Positions 18,906 through 29,545 of a stretch of DNA of 64,000 nt are shown piece by piece. This DNA is from Maribacter polysaccharolyticus (GTDB lineage: Bacteria > Bacteroidota > Bacteroidia > Flavobacteriales > Flavobacteriaceae), in assembly GCF_028882255.1 (NCBI RefSeq), contig NZ_JARBUY010000001.1, positions 59,875 through 123,874 on the forward strand, in the 5' to 3' direction. Every line of letters begins with the position of its first letter. Within the stretch, counting starts at the first letter, position 1. The notes under the pieces are model-generated. The model was given only the letters and a program-made list of their open reading frames with translations, was not told the DNA's origin and did no database searches. Made by a program: the position numbers and the translations under genes.

Positions 18906-20582
18906 ATGGAATTGAATAAATACAGTAAAAATGTAACCCAAGATCCTACGCAACCAGCAGCTCAGGCCATGTTGTACGGAATAGGTTTTAAAGATGAGGA
19001 TTTTAATAAACCTTTGGTCGGTATCGCCAGTACCGGGTACGAAGGTAATCCGTGTAACATGCATTTGAATGATTTGGCCAAATTGGTGAAAGAAGGTGTC
19101 AATTCAAAGGAAACGGTTGGGTTGATATTCAATACCATCGGTGTTAGTGACGGTATCTCAATGGGGACACCGGGAATGCGTTTTTCCTTACCTTCCAGGG
19201 ATATTATTGCGGATTCCATGGAAACCGTTGTACAAGGCATGTCTTATGATGCTTTGGTAACCGTTGTAGGTTGCGATAAGAATATGCCAGGGGCCCTAAT
19301 GGCCATGTTGCGCTTAAACCGTCCTGCCATTTTGGTATACGGGGGAACCATTGCTTCAGGTTGCCATAACCATAAGAAGTTGGATGTCGTATCCGCTTTT
19401 GAGGCTTGGGGTGAAAAGGTTGCCGGTACCATGGAAGAATCGGATTATCGAAGTATCATAAAAAAATCCATTCCGGGAGCTGGGGCCTGTGGAGGAATGT
19501 ATACGGCCAATACCATGGCTTCTGCCATAGAGGCTCTAGGGATGTCATTACCCTATAATTCATCGAACCCTGCCATAAGTAATGATAAAGAGGCAGAGTG
19601 TTTGGCCGCTGGGGCACAAATGCGGGTCCTCATAGAAAAGGATATAAAACCATTGGATATAGTGACCCGGAAATCATTGGAAAATGCCATTCGCTTGGTA
19701 ACGATTTTAGGGGGCTCAACGAATGCGGTACTGCATTTCTTGGCTATAGCCAGGGCAGCCGATATTGAATTCACCTTACAGGATTTCCAACATATCAGTG
19801 ATACGACTCCATTTATTGCCGACTTAAAACCAAGTGGTAAATACCTAATGGAAGATGTACACCGTGTGGGTGGAATACCTGCGGTATTGAAATATTTATT
19901 GAAAAATGGTCTTTTACATGGCGATTGTTTAACCGTTACCGGTAAAACACTGGCCGAGAATTTGGAAAATGTTCCGGATTTGGCTGAGGGACAGGATGTG
20001 ATCATGCCTTTGGACAAGCCCATCAAAGCCACCGGGCATTTACGTATGCTTTATGGGAATTTGGCTGAAAATGGTTCCGTAGCAAAGATCACAGGAAAAG
20101 AAGGACTCCAATTCAAAGGCGTGGCCAAAGTATTCGATAGTGAATATGATGCCAATGATGGTATCCGGAACGGACTCGTTAAAAAAGGGGATGTTGTGGT
20201 CATCAGGTATGAAGGCCCTAAAGGAGGTCCGGGGATGCCCGAAATGCTAAAACCGACGGCGGCAATAATGGGTGCAGGTCTTGGAAAGGAAGTGGCACTG
20301 ATCACAGATGGCCGCTTTTCAGGAGGGACCCATGGTTTTGTGGTAGGACATATTTCTCCGGAAGCACAGGAAGGTGGGGTTATAGCCCTGGTCAAGGATG
20401 GGGATACAATTATCATCGATGCGGAAACCAATTCGATAAATGTGGAGGTCTCCGATAGTGAACTCGAAAAACGCAAAGCGGAATGGGTACAACCGGAATT
20501 GAAATTCAAAAAAGGGGTTTTGTATAAATATGCCCGTTCGGTCTCATCGGCTGCACAAGGATGTGTTACCGACGAATTCTAA
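18906..20582 (+). CDS. ilvD: Dihydroxy-acid dehydratase
   Basis: 558 residues, normal for IlvD. Conserved features include [34 protein letters not shown], the cluster-binding Cys in [14 protein letters not shown] and in [22 protein letters not shown], and the C-terminal [20 protein letters not shown]. It dehydrates 2,3-dihydroxy-isovalerate and -methylvalerate to the 2-oxo acids of valine/leucine and isoleucine, using an Fe-S cluster. It is first in ilvD-ilvB-ilvN-ilvC, all on the plus strand. Confidence 0.97.
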   Translation: MELNKYSKNVTQDPTQPAAQAMLYGIGFKDEDFNKPLVGIASTGYEGNPCNMHLNDLAKLVKEGVNSKETVGLIFNTIGVSDGISMGTPGMRFSLPSRDIIADSMETVVQGMSYDALVTVVGCDKNMPGALMAMLRLNRPAILVYGGTIASGCHNHKKLDVVSAFEAWGEKVAGTMEESDYRSIIKKSIPGAGACGGMYTANTMASAIEALGMSLPYNSSNPAISNDKEAECLAAGAQMRVLIEKDIKPLDIVTRKSLENAIRLVTILGGSTNAVLHFLAIARAADIEFTLQDFQHISDTTPFIADLKPSGKYLMEDVHRVGGIPAVLKYLLKNGLLHGDCLTVTGKTLAENLENVPDLAEGQDVIMPLDKPIKATGHLRMLYGNLAENGSVAKITGKEGLQFKGVAKVFDSEYDANDGIRNGLVKKGDVVVIRYEGPKGGPGMPEMLKPTAAIMGAGLGKEVALITDGRFSGGTHGFVVGHISPEAQEGGVIALVKDGDTIIIDAETNSINVEVSDSELEKRKAEWVQPELKFKKGVLYKYARSVSSAAQGCVTDEF

Positions 20583-20658
20583 GATAAAATAATCGAAATA
20601 TTTCCTTTGGGAAATTATGGGGTGATAGCTTGCGAACACCCAAAAAGCAGAAATAGTT

Positions 20659-22392
20659 ATGCAGACTTTGAAAGAAACGAAAAAAGGAGCCAATAAGCCG
20701 GCAAAGATAAAGATGAGCGGTGCGGAAGCAATTATACATTGTTTGTTGGCAGAAGGGGTTGATTTACTTTACGGATATCCCGGTGGGGCGATCATGCCGG
20801 TCTATGATGAGCTTTATAAATTTCAGGATAAACTGACCCATATCCTTACCCGTCATGAACAAGGTGCGACCCATGCGGCCCAGGGGTATGCCAGGGTATC
20901 GGGAAAAGTAGGGGTGGCCATGGCTACTTCCGGTCCCGGTGCCACTAATTTGGTCACCGGTTTGGCCGATGCCCAAATAGATTCGACACCAATGGTATGC
21001 ATAACGGGACAGGTGACACGCCAATTATTGGGTTCCGATGCGTTTCAGGAAACCGATATCATCGGAATTTCCACTCCTGTAACGAAATGGAACTACCAGA
21101 TTACAAAGGTGGAAGAAATCCCTGAGATCTTAGCTAGGGCTTTCTATATTGCCAAGTCCGGTCGTCCGGGTCCCGTGCTTATAGATATCACCAAAAACGC
21201 CCAGTTCGATACCATCGAATTCAGTTATGAGTTCTGTAAAGGTATTCGCAGTTACGTTCCAGTACCAAAACCCCAAGCTTCGGCCATAGATGCGGCCGCA
21301 GAACTGATCAACTCAGCCAAAAAACCAATGATCGTATTTGGTCAAGGGGTTATTCTAGGACATGCTGAAGAAGAATTGAAAGCATTGATAGAGAAAGCCG
21401 GTATCCCTGCGGCATGGACCATTTTAGGGCTTTCAGCCTTGGATTCGGATCATCCGTTGAATGTGGGAATGGTGGGAATGCACGGAAATTACGGTCCAAA
21501 TATATTGACCAATGAATGTGATCTACTTATAGCCATAGGTATGCGTTTCGATGATAGGGTTACAGGAAATCTGGAAACCTATGCCAAACAGGCCAAGGTG
21601 ATCCATTTTGAGATCGATCCGGCCGAAATCAATAAGAACGTCCATGCTGATGTTGCCGTATTGGGGGATTCCAAGGAAACCTTAAGCCTGGTATTGCCCA
21701 AAATCAAAAAGAACAGCCATGAGGCTTGGCATAACGAATTCAAGGAAAAATATAAAATAGAATTCGAAGCGGTAATCAAAGATGACCTGTTTCCTACCAA
21801 GGAAGGCATTACCATGGCCGAGGTAGTGAATGAAATCAATACCGCATCAGGACATGAAGCCGTTATCGTCAGTGATGTAGGACAGCATCAGATGATCGCT
21901 TGTAGATATTCCAAGTTCAAAAAAACCAAAAGTAACATAACCTCTGGTGGATTGGGAACGATGGGTTTTGCCTTGCCAGCCGCCATCGGTGCCAAAATGG
22001 GCGCTATGGATCGGGAGGTTGTGGCCATTATCGGAGATGGAGGGTATCAAATGACCATTCAAGAACTCGGTACGATTTTCCAGAACAAGACACCCGTTAA
22101 AATCGTCGTGTTGAACAATGACCATTTGGGAATGGTTCGTCAATGGCAAGAACTTTTCTTTGAAAGTAGATATGCTTCCACCGTTATGAGTAACCCCAAT
22201 TTCGTCAAAATTGCAGAAGGTTACGATATTACGGCCAAAAGAATCACTGAACGAAAAGATTTAAAAGCATCCATATCGGAGATGTTGGCCTCCAAGGATG
22301 CCTATTTCTTGGAAGTAAAGGTAGAAAAGGAAGACAATGTATTCCCAATGATACCTTCAGGAGCTTCCGTTTCCGATATCAGATTGAAGTAG
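20659..22392 (+). CDS. ilvB: Acetolactate synthase, large subunit
   Basis: 577 residues. The catalytic Glu lies in the ThDP-activating segment LTRHEQGATHAAQGYARVSGKVG near residue 74. The central FAD/ROK-like domain holds the GMVGMHGNYGPN loop. The C-terminal ThDP/Mg motif is IGDGGYQMTIQELGTIFQNKTPVKIVVLNN. The enzyme joins pyruvate with pyruvate or 2-oxobutyrate, giving acetolactate or acetohydroxybutyrate, and is controlled by the small subunit encoded 131 bp downstream. ATG at 20659 gives a short Lys-rich leader before the conserved SGAEAIIHCLLAEGVD. Confidence 0.97.
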   Translation: MQTLKETKKGANKPAKIKMSGAEAIIHCLLAEGVDLLYGYPGGAIMPVYDELYKFQDKLTHILTRHEQGATHAAQGYARVSGKVGVAMATSGPGATNLVTGLADAQIDSTPMVCITGQVTRQLLGSDAFQETDIIGISTPVTKWNYQITKVEEIPEILARAFYIAKSGRPGPVLIDITKNAQFDTIEFSYEFCKGIRSYVPVPKPQASAIDAAAELINSAKKPMIVFGQGVILGHAEEELKALIEKAGIPAAWTILGLSALDSDHPLNVGMVGMHGNYGPNILTNECDLLIAIGMRFDDRVTGNLETYAKQAKVIHFEIDPAEINKNVHADVAVLGDSKETLSLVLPKIKKNSHEAWHNEFKEKYKIEFEAVIKDDLFPTKEGITMAEVVNEINTASGHEAVIVSDVGQHQMIACRYSKFKKTKSNITSGGLGTMGFALPAAIGAKMGAMDREVVAIIGDGGYQMTIQELGTIFQNKTPVKIVVLNNDHLGMVRQWQELFFESRYASTVMSNPNFVKIAEGYDITAKRITERKDLKASISEMLASKDAYFLEVKVEKEDNVFPMIPSGASVSDIRLK

Positions 22393-22443
22393 GTTGGTAT
22401 TCCGCAGTGGTACATTGCGGGTCACAATATTGAATAAGTCGTC

Positions 22444-22500
22444 TCGAGCGCAGTCGAGCGGTTTTATTTTTACGGAATGTTGATTATCGGCTGCGCTCGA
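22444..22500. repeat. Inverted repeat between ilvB and ilvN
   Basis: TCGAGCGCAG (22444-22453) and CTGCGCTCGA (22491-22500) form a perfect 10-bp inverted repeat with a 37-nt spacer. The core CTGCGCTC-type word recurs in the repeats at 58.6 kb and 61.1 kb, so this is probably a member of a genome-wide intergenic repeat family and not a special ilv attenuator. It could still lower transcription into ilvN. Confidence 0.6.
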
Positions 22501-22523
22501 ACAGACTTTGTATTAATTTTATT

Positions 22524-23051
22524 ATGAAAAAAGAATGGTTTACTATTTCAGTTTATGCTGAAAATAATGTAGGTTTACTGAATAGGATTTCAGGTATTTT
22601 CTTGAAACGACATATCAATATTGAAAGCCTCAATGTTTCAAAATCGGAAATCGAACACGTTTCTAAATTTACGATTGTTGTCAATACCTCCAAAGATTGG
22701 ACACAAAAGATAGTACAGCAAATTGAAAAACAAATTGAAGTGATAAAGGCCTATTATCACGATGATGACGAGATCATTTACCAAGAATCGGCGCTATTCA
22801 AAGTAGCTTCCAATCTACTGTTCGATGAGCGTCAAATACAAAATATCATTAAGGACAGCAATTCACAGATCGTTACCGTTTCCCGGGATTTCTTTGTACT
22901 GGCAAAATCAGGGAGGCGCCACGAAATCGATGAAATGCACGAAGCCTTATTACCGTATGGCATCATGCAATTCGTCCGTTCAGGAAGAATAGCGGTATCA
23001 AAGGCTGAAATGCCGATCAGTAAACTATTGAAAAACTTTTATCAAGATTAA
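22524..23051 (+). CDS. ilvN: Acetolactate synthase, small (regulatory) subunit
   Basis: 175 residues, the IlvH/IlvN length of about 160-180. The N-terminal ACT domain opens with WFTISVYAENNVGLLNRISGIFLKRHINIESLNVSKSE, the valine-binding pattern. The C-terminal domain (from about residue 85) holds ALFKVASNLLFDERQIQNII and a closing region that senses valine. It stimulates IlvB and gives feedback control by valine. Confidence 0.95.
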   Translation: MKKEWFTISVYAENNVGLLNRISGIFLKRHINIESLNVSKSEIEHVSKFTIVVNTSKDWTQKIVQQIEKQIEVIKAYYHDDDEIIYQESALFKVASNLLFDERQIQNIIKDSNSQIVTVSRDFFVLAKSGRRHEIDEMHEALLPYGIMQFVRSGRIAVSKAEMPISKLLKNFYQD

Positions 23052-23059
23052 TAATCATT

Positions 23060-23075
23060 CCCGAAAGCTATCGGG
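23060..23075. repeat. Short palindromic repeat between ilvN and ilvC
   Basis: CCCGA and TCGGG with a 6-nt spacer form a small hairpin about 20 bp before ilvC. It looks like one of the short CCCGATAGCTTTCGGG-type palindromes common between flavobacterial genes. It may tune mRNA stability within the operon. Confidence 0.4.
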
Positions 23076-23095
23076 GCTAAAAACGCGAATATAAA

Positions 23096-24571
23096 ATGGC
23101 AAATTATTTTAATACACTATCACTACGGGATCAATTGACCCAGTTGGGAAAATGCAGATTTATGGATACAAGTGAATTTGCAGATGGTGTAACTGCTTTA
23201 AAAGGTAAAAAAATCGTAATTGTCGGTTGTGGGGCACAAGGCCTTAACCAAGGGTTGAACATGAGGGATTCCGGTCTCGACATTTCCTATACCCTTCGTG
23301 AAGCAGCTATAAAGGAAAAAAGACAATCATTTATCAATGCAACGGAAAATGGCTTTACCGTTGGTACATACGAAGAATTGGTGCCTTCCGCGGATTTGGT
23401 CATTAACCTTACCCCAGACAAGCAGCATTCCAATGTAGTCAATGCGGTAATGCCCTTAATGAAAAAAGGAGCAACGTTATCATATTCCCATGGTTTCAAT
23501 ATCGTGGAAGAGGGAATGCAGATCCGAAAAGATCTTACCGTGATCATGGTAGCCCCTAAAAGTCCCGGTTCTGAGGTTAGGGAAGAATATAAAAGAGGTT
23601 TCGGGGTACCTACCTTAATTGCGGTACATCCCGATAATGACCCTGAAGGTAAAGGTTTGGAGCAGGCCAAAGCCTATGCTGCCGGTACAGGCGGACATAA
23701 AGCAGGAGTATTGGAATCCTCCTTCGTGGCCGAGGTAAAATCCGACCTTATGGGCGAACAGACGATCCTATGTGGTTTATTGCAAACAGGTTCTATCCTT
23801 TGTTTCGATAAAATGATCGAAAAAGGAATCGATCCGGGATATGCTTCAAAATTGATCCAATACGGTTGGGAGACCGTTACCGAAGGACTAAAATATGGTG
23901 GAATCACCAATATGATGGATCGTTTATCCAATCCTGCCAAAATAAAGGCTTTTGAACTGTCTGAGGAATTGAAGGGTATAATGCGTCCTTTATTCTATAA
24001 GCATATGGATGATATCATGAGTGGCCATTTTTCCAAAACCATGATGGAGGATTGGGCAAATGATGATAAGAACCTTTTGACGTGGAGAGCGGAAACCGGG
24101 GAAACAGCCTTTGAAAAAACACCTGCCGGAGATGTTCAAATTAGTGAGCAGGAATTTTATGATAATGGGGTATTAATGGTAGCCATGGTACGTGCCGGGG
24201 TTGAATTGGCTTACGAAGCCATGACCGAATCCGGTATCATCGGGGAATCTGCCTATTACGAATCCCTTCACGAAACCCCATTGATCGCCAATACGATTGC
24301 ACGTAAAAAATTATTCGAAATGAACCGGGTAATTTCCGATACAGCGGAATATGGTTGTTATCTATTCGATCATGCCTGCAAACCTTTGTTGGCCGATTTC
24401 ATGAAAGACATCGATACGGACGTAATTGGCAAAAAATATGGTGAAGGTAAGGACAATGGCGTTGATAATGCCAAGTTGATTACCGTAAACAAAGCCCTAA
24501 GGGAACACCCTGTTGAAATCGTAGGAGCCCGCTTAAGAGCGTCAATGACCGCGATGAAACCTATCGTTTAA
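23096..24571 (+). CDS. ilvC: Ketol-acid reductoisomerase, class II (long form)
   Basis: 491 residues, the long plant/enterobacterial class II form with a duplicated C-terminal helical domain, in contrast to the 330-residue class I. The NADPH-binding loop is [22 protein letters not shown] (about 40-61), followed by [14 protein letters not shown] and [12 protein letters not shown]. Mg-binding acidic residues lie in [16 protein letters not shown] and the later [22 protein letters not shown]. It isomerises and reduces acetolactate or acetohydroxybutyrate. It is the last gene before a strong terminator. Confidence 0.97.
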   Translation: MANYFNTLSLRDQLTQLGKCRFMDTSEFADGVTALKGKKIVIVGCGAQGLNQGLNMRDSGLDISYTLREAAIKEKRQSFINATENGFTVGTYEELVPSADLVINLTPDKQHSNVVNAVMPLMKKGATLSYSHGFNIVEEGMQIRKDLTVIMVAPKSPGSEVREEYKRGFGVPTLIAVHPDNDPEGKGLEQAKAYAAGTGGHKAGVLESSFVAEVKSDLMGEQTILCGLLQTGSILCFDKMIEKGIDPGYASKLIQYGWETVTEGLKYGGITNMMDRLSNPAKIKAFELSEELKGIMRPLFYKHMDDIMSGHFSKTMMEDWANDDKNLLTWRAETGETAFEKTPAGDVQISEQEFYDNGVLMVAMVRAGVELAYEAMTESGIIGESAYYESLHETPLIANTIARKKLFEMNRVISDTAEYGCYLFDHACKPLLADFMKDIDTDVIGKKYGEGKDNGVDNAKLITVNKALREHPVEIVGARLRASMTAMKPIV

Positions 24572-24593
24572 TAACCGGTAATCCAGTATTAAT

Positions 24594-24632
24594 TCTGCCT
24601 GGTTAAATTATTGACCGGGCAGATTTTTTTTT
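24594..24632 (+). terminator. Intrinsic terminator after ilvC
   Basis: A 10-bp stem, TCTGCCTGGT (24594-24603) with ACCGGGCAGA (24614-24623), one G-T pair, followed by a run of nine T. It separates the ilvDBNC transcript from ilvA. Confidence 0.9.
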
Positions 24633-24669
24633 AGATATATTGAAGCGTTAAAAACCCAATAGGTCTTTT

Positions 24670-24677
24670 TATCTTTG
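24670..24677 (+). promoter_or_regulatory. -7 box directly before ilvA
   Basis: TATCTTTG matches TAnnTTTG and ends 3 bp before the ilvA ATG. If used, transcription would begin at or just after the start codon, giving a leaderless mRNA. The lack of a good -33 element leaves this uncertain. Confidence 0.4.
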
Positions 24678-24680
24678 AGT

Positions 24681-25931
24681 ATGACATATTTTCCAAAATT
24701 AAAAGACATCAAGGACGCCTCGAAGATCATCCAGGAAGTGGCGAAGATTACCCCATTGGACGAAAGTATCCGACTCTCGAAACTATATGGTGCCAATGTA
24801 CTCCTTAAACGGGAAGACCTTCAACGGGTACGGTCCTATAAGATTCGTGGGGCCTATTATAAAATGAGTACCCTTTCCCAGGAAGAACGGGGCAGGGGAG
24901 TCGTTTGTGCCAGTGCGGGCAACCATGCCCAAGGGGTCGCTTTCGCATGCCGTCACTTGGGGATAAAAGGCACCATTTATATGCCCTCGGTAACCCCAAA
25001 ACAGAAAGTGCAACAAACGAAAATGTTCGGAGGTGATTCGGTCACCATTGTATTGGAAGGTGATACGTTCGATGATTCCTCCAATGCCGCTATGCAATTT
25101 TGTAGGGAAGGCAACAAAACCTTTGTACATCCTTTTGATGACAAAAAGGTAATTGAGGGCCAAGGCACTATCGGATTGGAACTTTTGGAACAGGTAACCG
25201 CACCGATAGATTATTTGTTCGTTGCCATAGGTGGGGGTGGACTAGCTTCGGGTTTATGTGGTGTATTTAAAGACTTATCCCCAAATACCAAGATCATTGG
25301 TGTTGAACCTTTGGGCGCCCCTTCAATGAAAACCTCTATCGCTAATGGAAAGAATACGAGGTTGGAAAAGATCGATAAATTTATCGACGGGGCTGCGGTA
25401 CAGCGGGTTGGAGATTTAACCTTTGCCATTTGCAAGGAATATCTACATGACGTAATTACGGTTCCCGAAGGGAAGGTCTGCCAGACGATTTTGGATTTGT
25501 ACAACAGGGATGCCATTGTAGTAGAACCTGCTGGTGCTTTGACCATTTCCGCATTGGACGACTATGCCGAGGAACTTAAAGGAAAAAACGTGGTCTGTAT
25601 TGTAAGTGGAAGCAATAATGATATAGCGCGCATGGCCGAAATCAAGGAACGTGCCTTGTTATATGGGAAGCTGAAACATTATTTTATTGTTCGTTTTCCA
25701 CAACGCCCGGGTGCATTGAGGCACTTTGTGGCAGACATACTCGGGCCTGATGACGATATTACCCATTTTGAGTATTCGAAAAAATCGAACAAGGAAAATG
25801 CACCTGCCATTGTGGGCATCGAATTAAAGAGTCCCGTCGATCTTCAACCCCTGATCGATCGAATGAAAGCAAATAATTTTTTTGGAGAATATTTGAACGA
25901 TAAGCCCGATTTGTTCCAATATCTAGTTTAA
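24681..25931 (+). CDS. ilvA: Threonine dehydratase, biosynthetic type
   Basis: 416 residues from ATG at 24681. An in-frame TTG at 24675 would add two residues but lies inside the -7 box. The PLP Lys is in REDLQRVRSYKIRGAYYKM, the PLP phosphate loop is GGGGLASGLCG, and a closing VSGSNNDIARM is typical. A single C-terminal ACT-like domain (about 330-416, YFIVRFPQRPGALRHFVADILG) makes it the shorter one-ACT-domain form. It deaminates threonine to 2-oxobutyrate, the entry point to isoleucine, and is probably inhibited by isoleucine. Confidence 0.95.
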   Translation: MTYFPKLKDIKDASKIIQEVAKITPLDESIRLSKLYGANVLLKREDLQRVRSYKIRGAYYKMSTLSQEERGRGVVCASAGNHAQGVAFACRHLGIKGTIYMPSVTPKQKVQQTKMFGGDSVTIVLEGDTFDDSSNAAMQFCREGNKTFVHPFDDKKVIEGQGTIGLELLEQVTAPIDYLFVAIGGGGLASGLCGVFKDLSPNTKIIGVEPLGAPSMKTSIANGKNTRLEKIDKFIDGAAVQRVGDLTFAICKEYLHDVITVPEGKVCQTILDLYNRDAIVVEPAGALTISALDDYAEELKGKNVVCIVSGSNNDIARMAEIKERALLYGKLKHYFIVRFPQRPGALRHFVADILGPDDDITHFEYSKKSNKENAPAIVGIELKSPVDLQPLIDRMKANNFFGEYLNDKPDLFQYLV

Positions 25932-26020
25932 CAGTATCACATTAGTAAAAGGATTTATTACAAAACTCAAATCTTTATTTTTCTTTGGTGAACTTTAGCT
26001 GTTTTCTCTCGTTAAACCCA

Positions 26021-26028
26021 TAATTTTG
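26021..26028 (+). promoter_or_regulatory. -7 box upstream of gapN
   Basis: TAATTTTG fits TAnnTTTG and lies 31 bp before the gapN ATG, a normal distance. No clear -33 TTG is present at the expected spacing. Confidence 0.4.
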
Positions 26029-26059
26029 TAAATCAATTTAAATTTTAAAATAAACTAGT

Positions 26060-27637
26060 ATGGCAATACCATCTGAATATAAAATTACCGAACCCTTAAA
26101 CCAGAAAACCTTTTTGTTGAACGGGGAATTAAGGGAATGGACAGGAAATGTCTCAAAGGTATATTCCACCATATCGAGTACCGATACCTACGAACCTACC
26201 TTGTTGGGAAGTATTCCCGATATGGGGGAAAAAGAAGCTTTGGAGGCTTTAAACGCTGCATCCGGGGCCTATAATAACGGTCAAGGGGCATGGCCTACCA
26301 TGTTGGTCAGGGACCGCATCGCCTGTATGGAAGTTTTTGTCGAAAAGATGAAGACCAAAAGGGAAGAAGTCGTTAAATTATTGATGTGGGAGATCGGTAA
26401 ATCCTTACCCGATTCCCAAAAAGAATTTGACCGTACCGTAGAATACATTTATGATACCATTGAGGATTATAAACAAATGGACCGCGATGCCGCCAAGTTT
26501 CAGAAACACGACGGTGTCTATGCCCATATTAAAAGAGGTCCACTCGGGGTCGTACTATGTCTAGGGCCTTATAATTATCCTTTAAACGAGACCTTTGCCC
26601 TCCTGATCCCGGCGATCATTATGGGGAATACCACCATATTCAAACCCGCAAAACACGGGGTATTATTGATTACCCCCTTACTCGATGCCTTTAAAAGTAG
26701 TTTCCCAAAAGGGGTCGTGAACATCCTATTCGGTAGGGGTAGGGCAGTGGCCTCACCCATTATGAAGACCGGAAAGGTAGATGTCCTGGCCTTGATCGGA
26801 AACAGTAAATCTGCCAATGCCCTTCAAAACCAACATCCAAAGAGCAACCGATTACGTTTGGTGTTAGGCTTGGAAGCCAAAAATCCGGCCATTATATTAC
26901 CGGATGCCGATCTTTCCCTAACGGTCGATGAGTGCTTGGCCGGTACCTTGTCTTTTAACGGACAACGTTGTACTGCCCTAAAAGTGGTTTATGCCCATGA
27001 GAATATCGTGGACGGATTCAACGCACAATTTGCAGAGCGTGTGGACAACATGAAATTTGGGAATCCTTGGGAAGAAGGGGTACAATTGACCCCATTGCCA
27101 GAACCCGGTAAACCGGATTATATTCAAGAATTGATAGATGATGCCGTAGCAAAAGGTGCTAAGGTCTTGAATAAAAAAGGAGGAAAACGTTTTGATAATT
27201 ACATTTGGCCTGCTGTTTTATATCCCGTGACCAAGGATATGCGCGTGTACCAAGAAGAACAGTTCGGACCTATTATCCCTATTGTACCTTTTACCGATAT
27301 CGATGAACCTTTGAACGATATGGCCGAAAGCAATTATGGCCAACAAGTAAGTTTATTCGGAAAGGATGTATATGCCGTAGCCCCATTGATCGAAACTTTG
27401 GTCAACTTGGTGTGTCGGGTCAACTTGAACAGTTCTTGCCAACGTGGACCGGATGTATATCCGTTTACGGGAAGAAAGGATTCGGCCCAATCTACCTTGA
27501 GTGTACACGATGCCTTACGTTCATTCTCAATCAGGACCTTTGTGGCCTTTAAGGATAACGAATTGAATACCGAAATCGTTGAAAAATTGTTGGAAACAAA
27601 ACTTTCGAACTTTGTAAGTACCGACTATATTCTATAA
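26060..27637 (+). CDS. gapN: NADP-dependent non-phosphorylating glyceraldehyde-3-phosphate dehydrogenase
   Basis: 525 residues of the ALDH superfamily, GapN-like: [35 protein letters not shown], then the nucleophile Cys304 in [16 protein letters not shown], and [16 protein letters not shown] near the C-terminus, the phosphate-binding end of GapN enzymes. It should oxidise glyceraldehyde 3-phosphate directly to 3-phosphoglycerate and give NADPH. The usual general-base motif ELGGK reads GLEAK here (270-274): the position of the base Glu is Gly270, and a Glu appears two residues later. The gene is flanked by its own promoter-like box and a terminator. Confidence 0.85.
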   Translation: MAIPSEYKITEPLNQKTFLLNGELREWTGNVSKVYSTISSTDTYEPTLLGSIPDMGEKEALEALNAASGAYNNGQGAWPTMLVRDRIACMEVFVEKMKTKREEVVKLLMWEIGKSLPDSQKEFDRTVEYIYDTIEDYKQMDRDAAKFQKHDGVYAHIKRGPLGVVLCLGPYNYPLNETFALLIPAIIMGNTTIFKPAKHGVLLITPLLDAFKSSFPKGVVNILFGRGRAVASPIMKTGKVDVLALIGNSKSANALQNQHPKSNRLRLVLGLEAKNPAIILPDADLSLTVDECLAGTLSFNGQRCTALKVVYAHENIVDGFNAQFAERVDNMKFGNPWEEGVQLTPLPEPGKPDYIQELIDDAVAKGAKVLNKKGGKRFDNYIWPAVLYPVTKDMRVYQEEQFGPIIPIVPFTDIDEPLNDMAESNYGQQVSLFGKDVYAVAPLIETLVNLVCRVNLNSSCQRGPDVYPFTGRKDSAQSTLSVHDALRSFSIRTFVAFKDNELNTEIVEKLLETKLSNFVSTDYIL

Positions 27638-27692
27638 ACGTCGCATCCTACGGTTCGTTTAACCGTAATTTTGTGGGGTTAAAACCATATTA

Positions 27693-27723
27693 AAAGCCTT
27701 TCCGGTATCGGGAAGGCTTTTTT
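27693..27723 (+). terminator. Intrinsic terminator after gapN
   Basis: An 11-bp stem (AAAGCCTTTCC with GGGAAGGCTTT, one G-T pair), a 6-nt loop, and a T-tract through 27723. Confidence 0.9.
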
Positions 27724-28252
27724 GTTGATGAACCCATAAAAATTATAGGGTAAATGCATGCCGTTCTATATGATACATGGTCTGCCGATGGAAAACACGG
27801 TGGTATGAATCGAAAATAGGTAGCCGGGAATATATCTGAATTTCGAAAGTCCTTACAATGGAAATCATTCACCTAAGGTAAGGAAGCAAAAAGGACATCT
27901 TATGGTCAAACATACAAACGGATGCAAGGTTGCCTGTGCGGAAATTTCCATGATCGAGAATCAAATACCAAAGGATAGACCCATTGCCAAAAGTATTTGA
28001 AGTTCAGGACATTCGTTATGGCAACGCCCTCTCCCATCAGGTAAATGCAGTACATAACCCCCTATTATGTAGGCAATTAACATTAATTTAATGTTAAAAA
28101 ACGGTTGAGGGTAAAATGACATATAAATCGGACAAAGACCAATAGTTAAACACAAAATTACGCAGGTAATTTTGCGTTATAAACTTTTAATGGTTCTCGG
28201 AAAGAATTGATCAGCTTTCTTTGGATGATAGTTTAAACCCCAAAAAAAAATT
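27724..28252. other. Intergenic region with a possible promoter for the MFS gene
   Basis: Over 500 bp without a convincing gene. Short minus-strand frames here have no protein-like conservation that I can see. TAATTTTG at 28167-28174 is a possible -7 box 78 bp before the exporter gene. Confidence 0.5.
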
Positions 28253-29467
28253 ATGGAAAAGAAAATGACAAATAAAAAAGCCTTAATCGCCCTTGCTATA
28301 GGTGGTTTTGGTATTGGATTGACAGAATTCGTTATCATGGGTATTTTGCCCGATGTAGCAAAAGGTCTAAGTATAGATATTTCTGAAGCAGGTCACTTTA
28401 TCGCAGCCTATGCGCTTGGGGTTGTGGTCGGTGCACCCCTATTAACTTCGTTCAGTGCCAAGATCGATGCACGAAAGATGTTACTGTTCTTAATGGGATG
28501 GTTTACGATAAGTAATACCCTATCCGGTTTTGCAGATAGTTATTACACTTTATTGTTGGCTCGATTTTTCTCTGGATTGCCTCATGGGGCCTTCTTTGGA
28601 ATAGGGGCGGTAGTTGCCGGTAAATTGGCGAAGGAAGGTAAATCGGCCCAAGCCATAGCGGTCATGTTTTCCGGTTTGACCATTGCCAACGTCATCGGTG
28701 TGCCCATAGGTACATATATAGGACACCAATATGATTGGAGTATGTCTTTTTATATGGTGGGTATTGTAGGGGCCTTAGCGGTTACCAGTGTATTTCTTTG
28801 GATGCCAAAATTGATATCCGAACCCAAAGAAACCAGTATTGACCATGATAAAGTGCTTAAAAACGGAGAGCTTTGGGCATTGATACTCTTGACGACCATC
28901 GGTACCGGTGGGTTCTTTGCGTGGTATAGTTATATTGCCCCCTTTATTACCGATGTTGCAGGTTGGGAAGAATTTATGGTAGGCCATGCCATGATCTTGG
29001 CCGGATTGGGAATGGTAGTAGGCAATTTTCTAGGGGCCAAAATGGCGGAATTGTTTTCCCCTTTAAAGGCTGTTGTCCTTAGTTTAAGTGTTATGGTCGT
29101 ATTCTTATTGTTCAATTCGTTATTTGCCCATAACCCCTATGTGGTTTTGGTAATGACATTTTTGTTGGGAATGGCTTCCTTCACCGTCGCTACACCCATT
29201 CAATTGGCGATCATCAACACCTCTAAAGGTAACGAGATGTTGGGCTCATCCTTGAATCAAAGTGCCTTTAATATGGGTAATGCTTCCGGAGCCTATTTAG
29301 CAGGCCTTCCCATTGCCTTGGGGTACGGAGTAGTGTATGCCGGTGTTATGGGGGCTGTTTTGGCAGGTCTTGGTGTATTTATAGCCATGGGGATTTTATT
29401 CTTTAGAAGGTATAAAACGTTTGGATTTAGAAAAATGGCCATGTCCCGGTATAAATTGAATAGGTAA
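28253..29467 (+). CDS. MFS drug/sugar efflux transporter (AraJ/DHA1 type)
   Basis: 404 residues with twelve hydrophobic segments. The TM1 motif GLTEFVIMGILPDVAKGL and TM4-5 ARFFSGLPHGAFFGIGAVVAGKLA are characteristic of the AraJ/YdhP branch of the DHA1 drug:H+ antiporters, and a long cytoplasmic link rich in Lys and Glu sits in the middle. The substrate is not known. The basic N-terminus MEKKMTNKK offers a second start at 28265. It stands alone between gapN and the convergent leu operon, sharing a bidirectional terminator with leuB. Confidence 0.85.
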   Translation: MEKKMTNKKALIALAIGGFGIGLTEFVIMGILPDVAKGLSIDISEAGHFIAAYALGVVVGAPLLTSFSAKIDARKMLLFLMGWFTISNTLSGFADSYYTLLLARFFSGLPHGAFFGIGAVVAGKLAKEGKSAQAIAVMFSGLTIANVIGVPIGTYIGHQYDWSMSFYMVGIVGALAVTSVFLWMPKLISEPKETSIDHDKVLKNGELWALILLTTIGTGGFFAWYSYIAPFITDVAGWEEFMVGHAMILAGLGMVVGNFLGAKMAELFSPLKAVVLSLSVMVVFLLFNSLFAHNPYVVLVMTFLLGMASFTVATPIQLAIINTSKGNEMLGSSLNQSAFNMGNASGAYLAGLPIALGYGVVYAGVMGAVLAGLGVFIAMGILFFRRYKTFGFRKMAMSRYKLNR

Positions 29468-29481
29468 AAAATTATTTAACA

Positions 29482-29516
29482 AAAAAGCCCGATACTTAAT
29501 TCGTATCGGGCTTTTT
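29482..29516. terminator. Bidirectional terminator between MFS gene and leuB
   Basis: A perfect 14-bp stem (AAAAAGCCCGATAC with GTATCGGGCTTTTT) and a 7-nt loop, with U-tracts in both directions, between convergent genes. Confidence 0.92.
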
Positions 29517-29545
29517 GTTTTTTAAACGGGCAAACAAACCTAAAA

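Noticed and set aside
27690..28155. Short minus-strand frames between gapN and the MFS gene
   Set aside because: One covers the gapN terminator, the other has no start context. No motif is seen.
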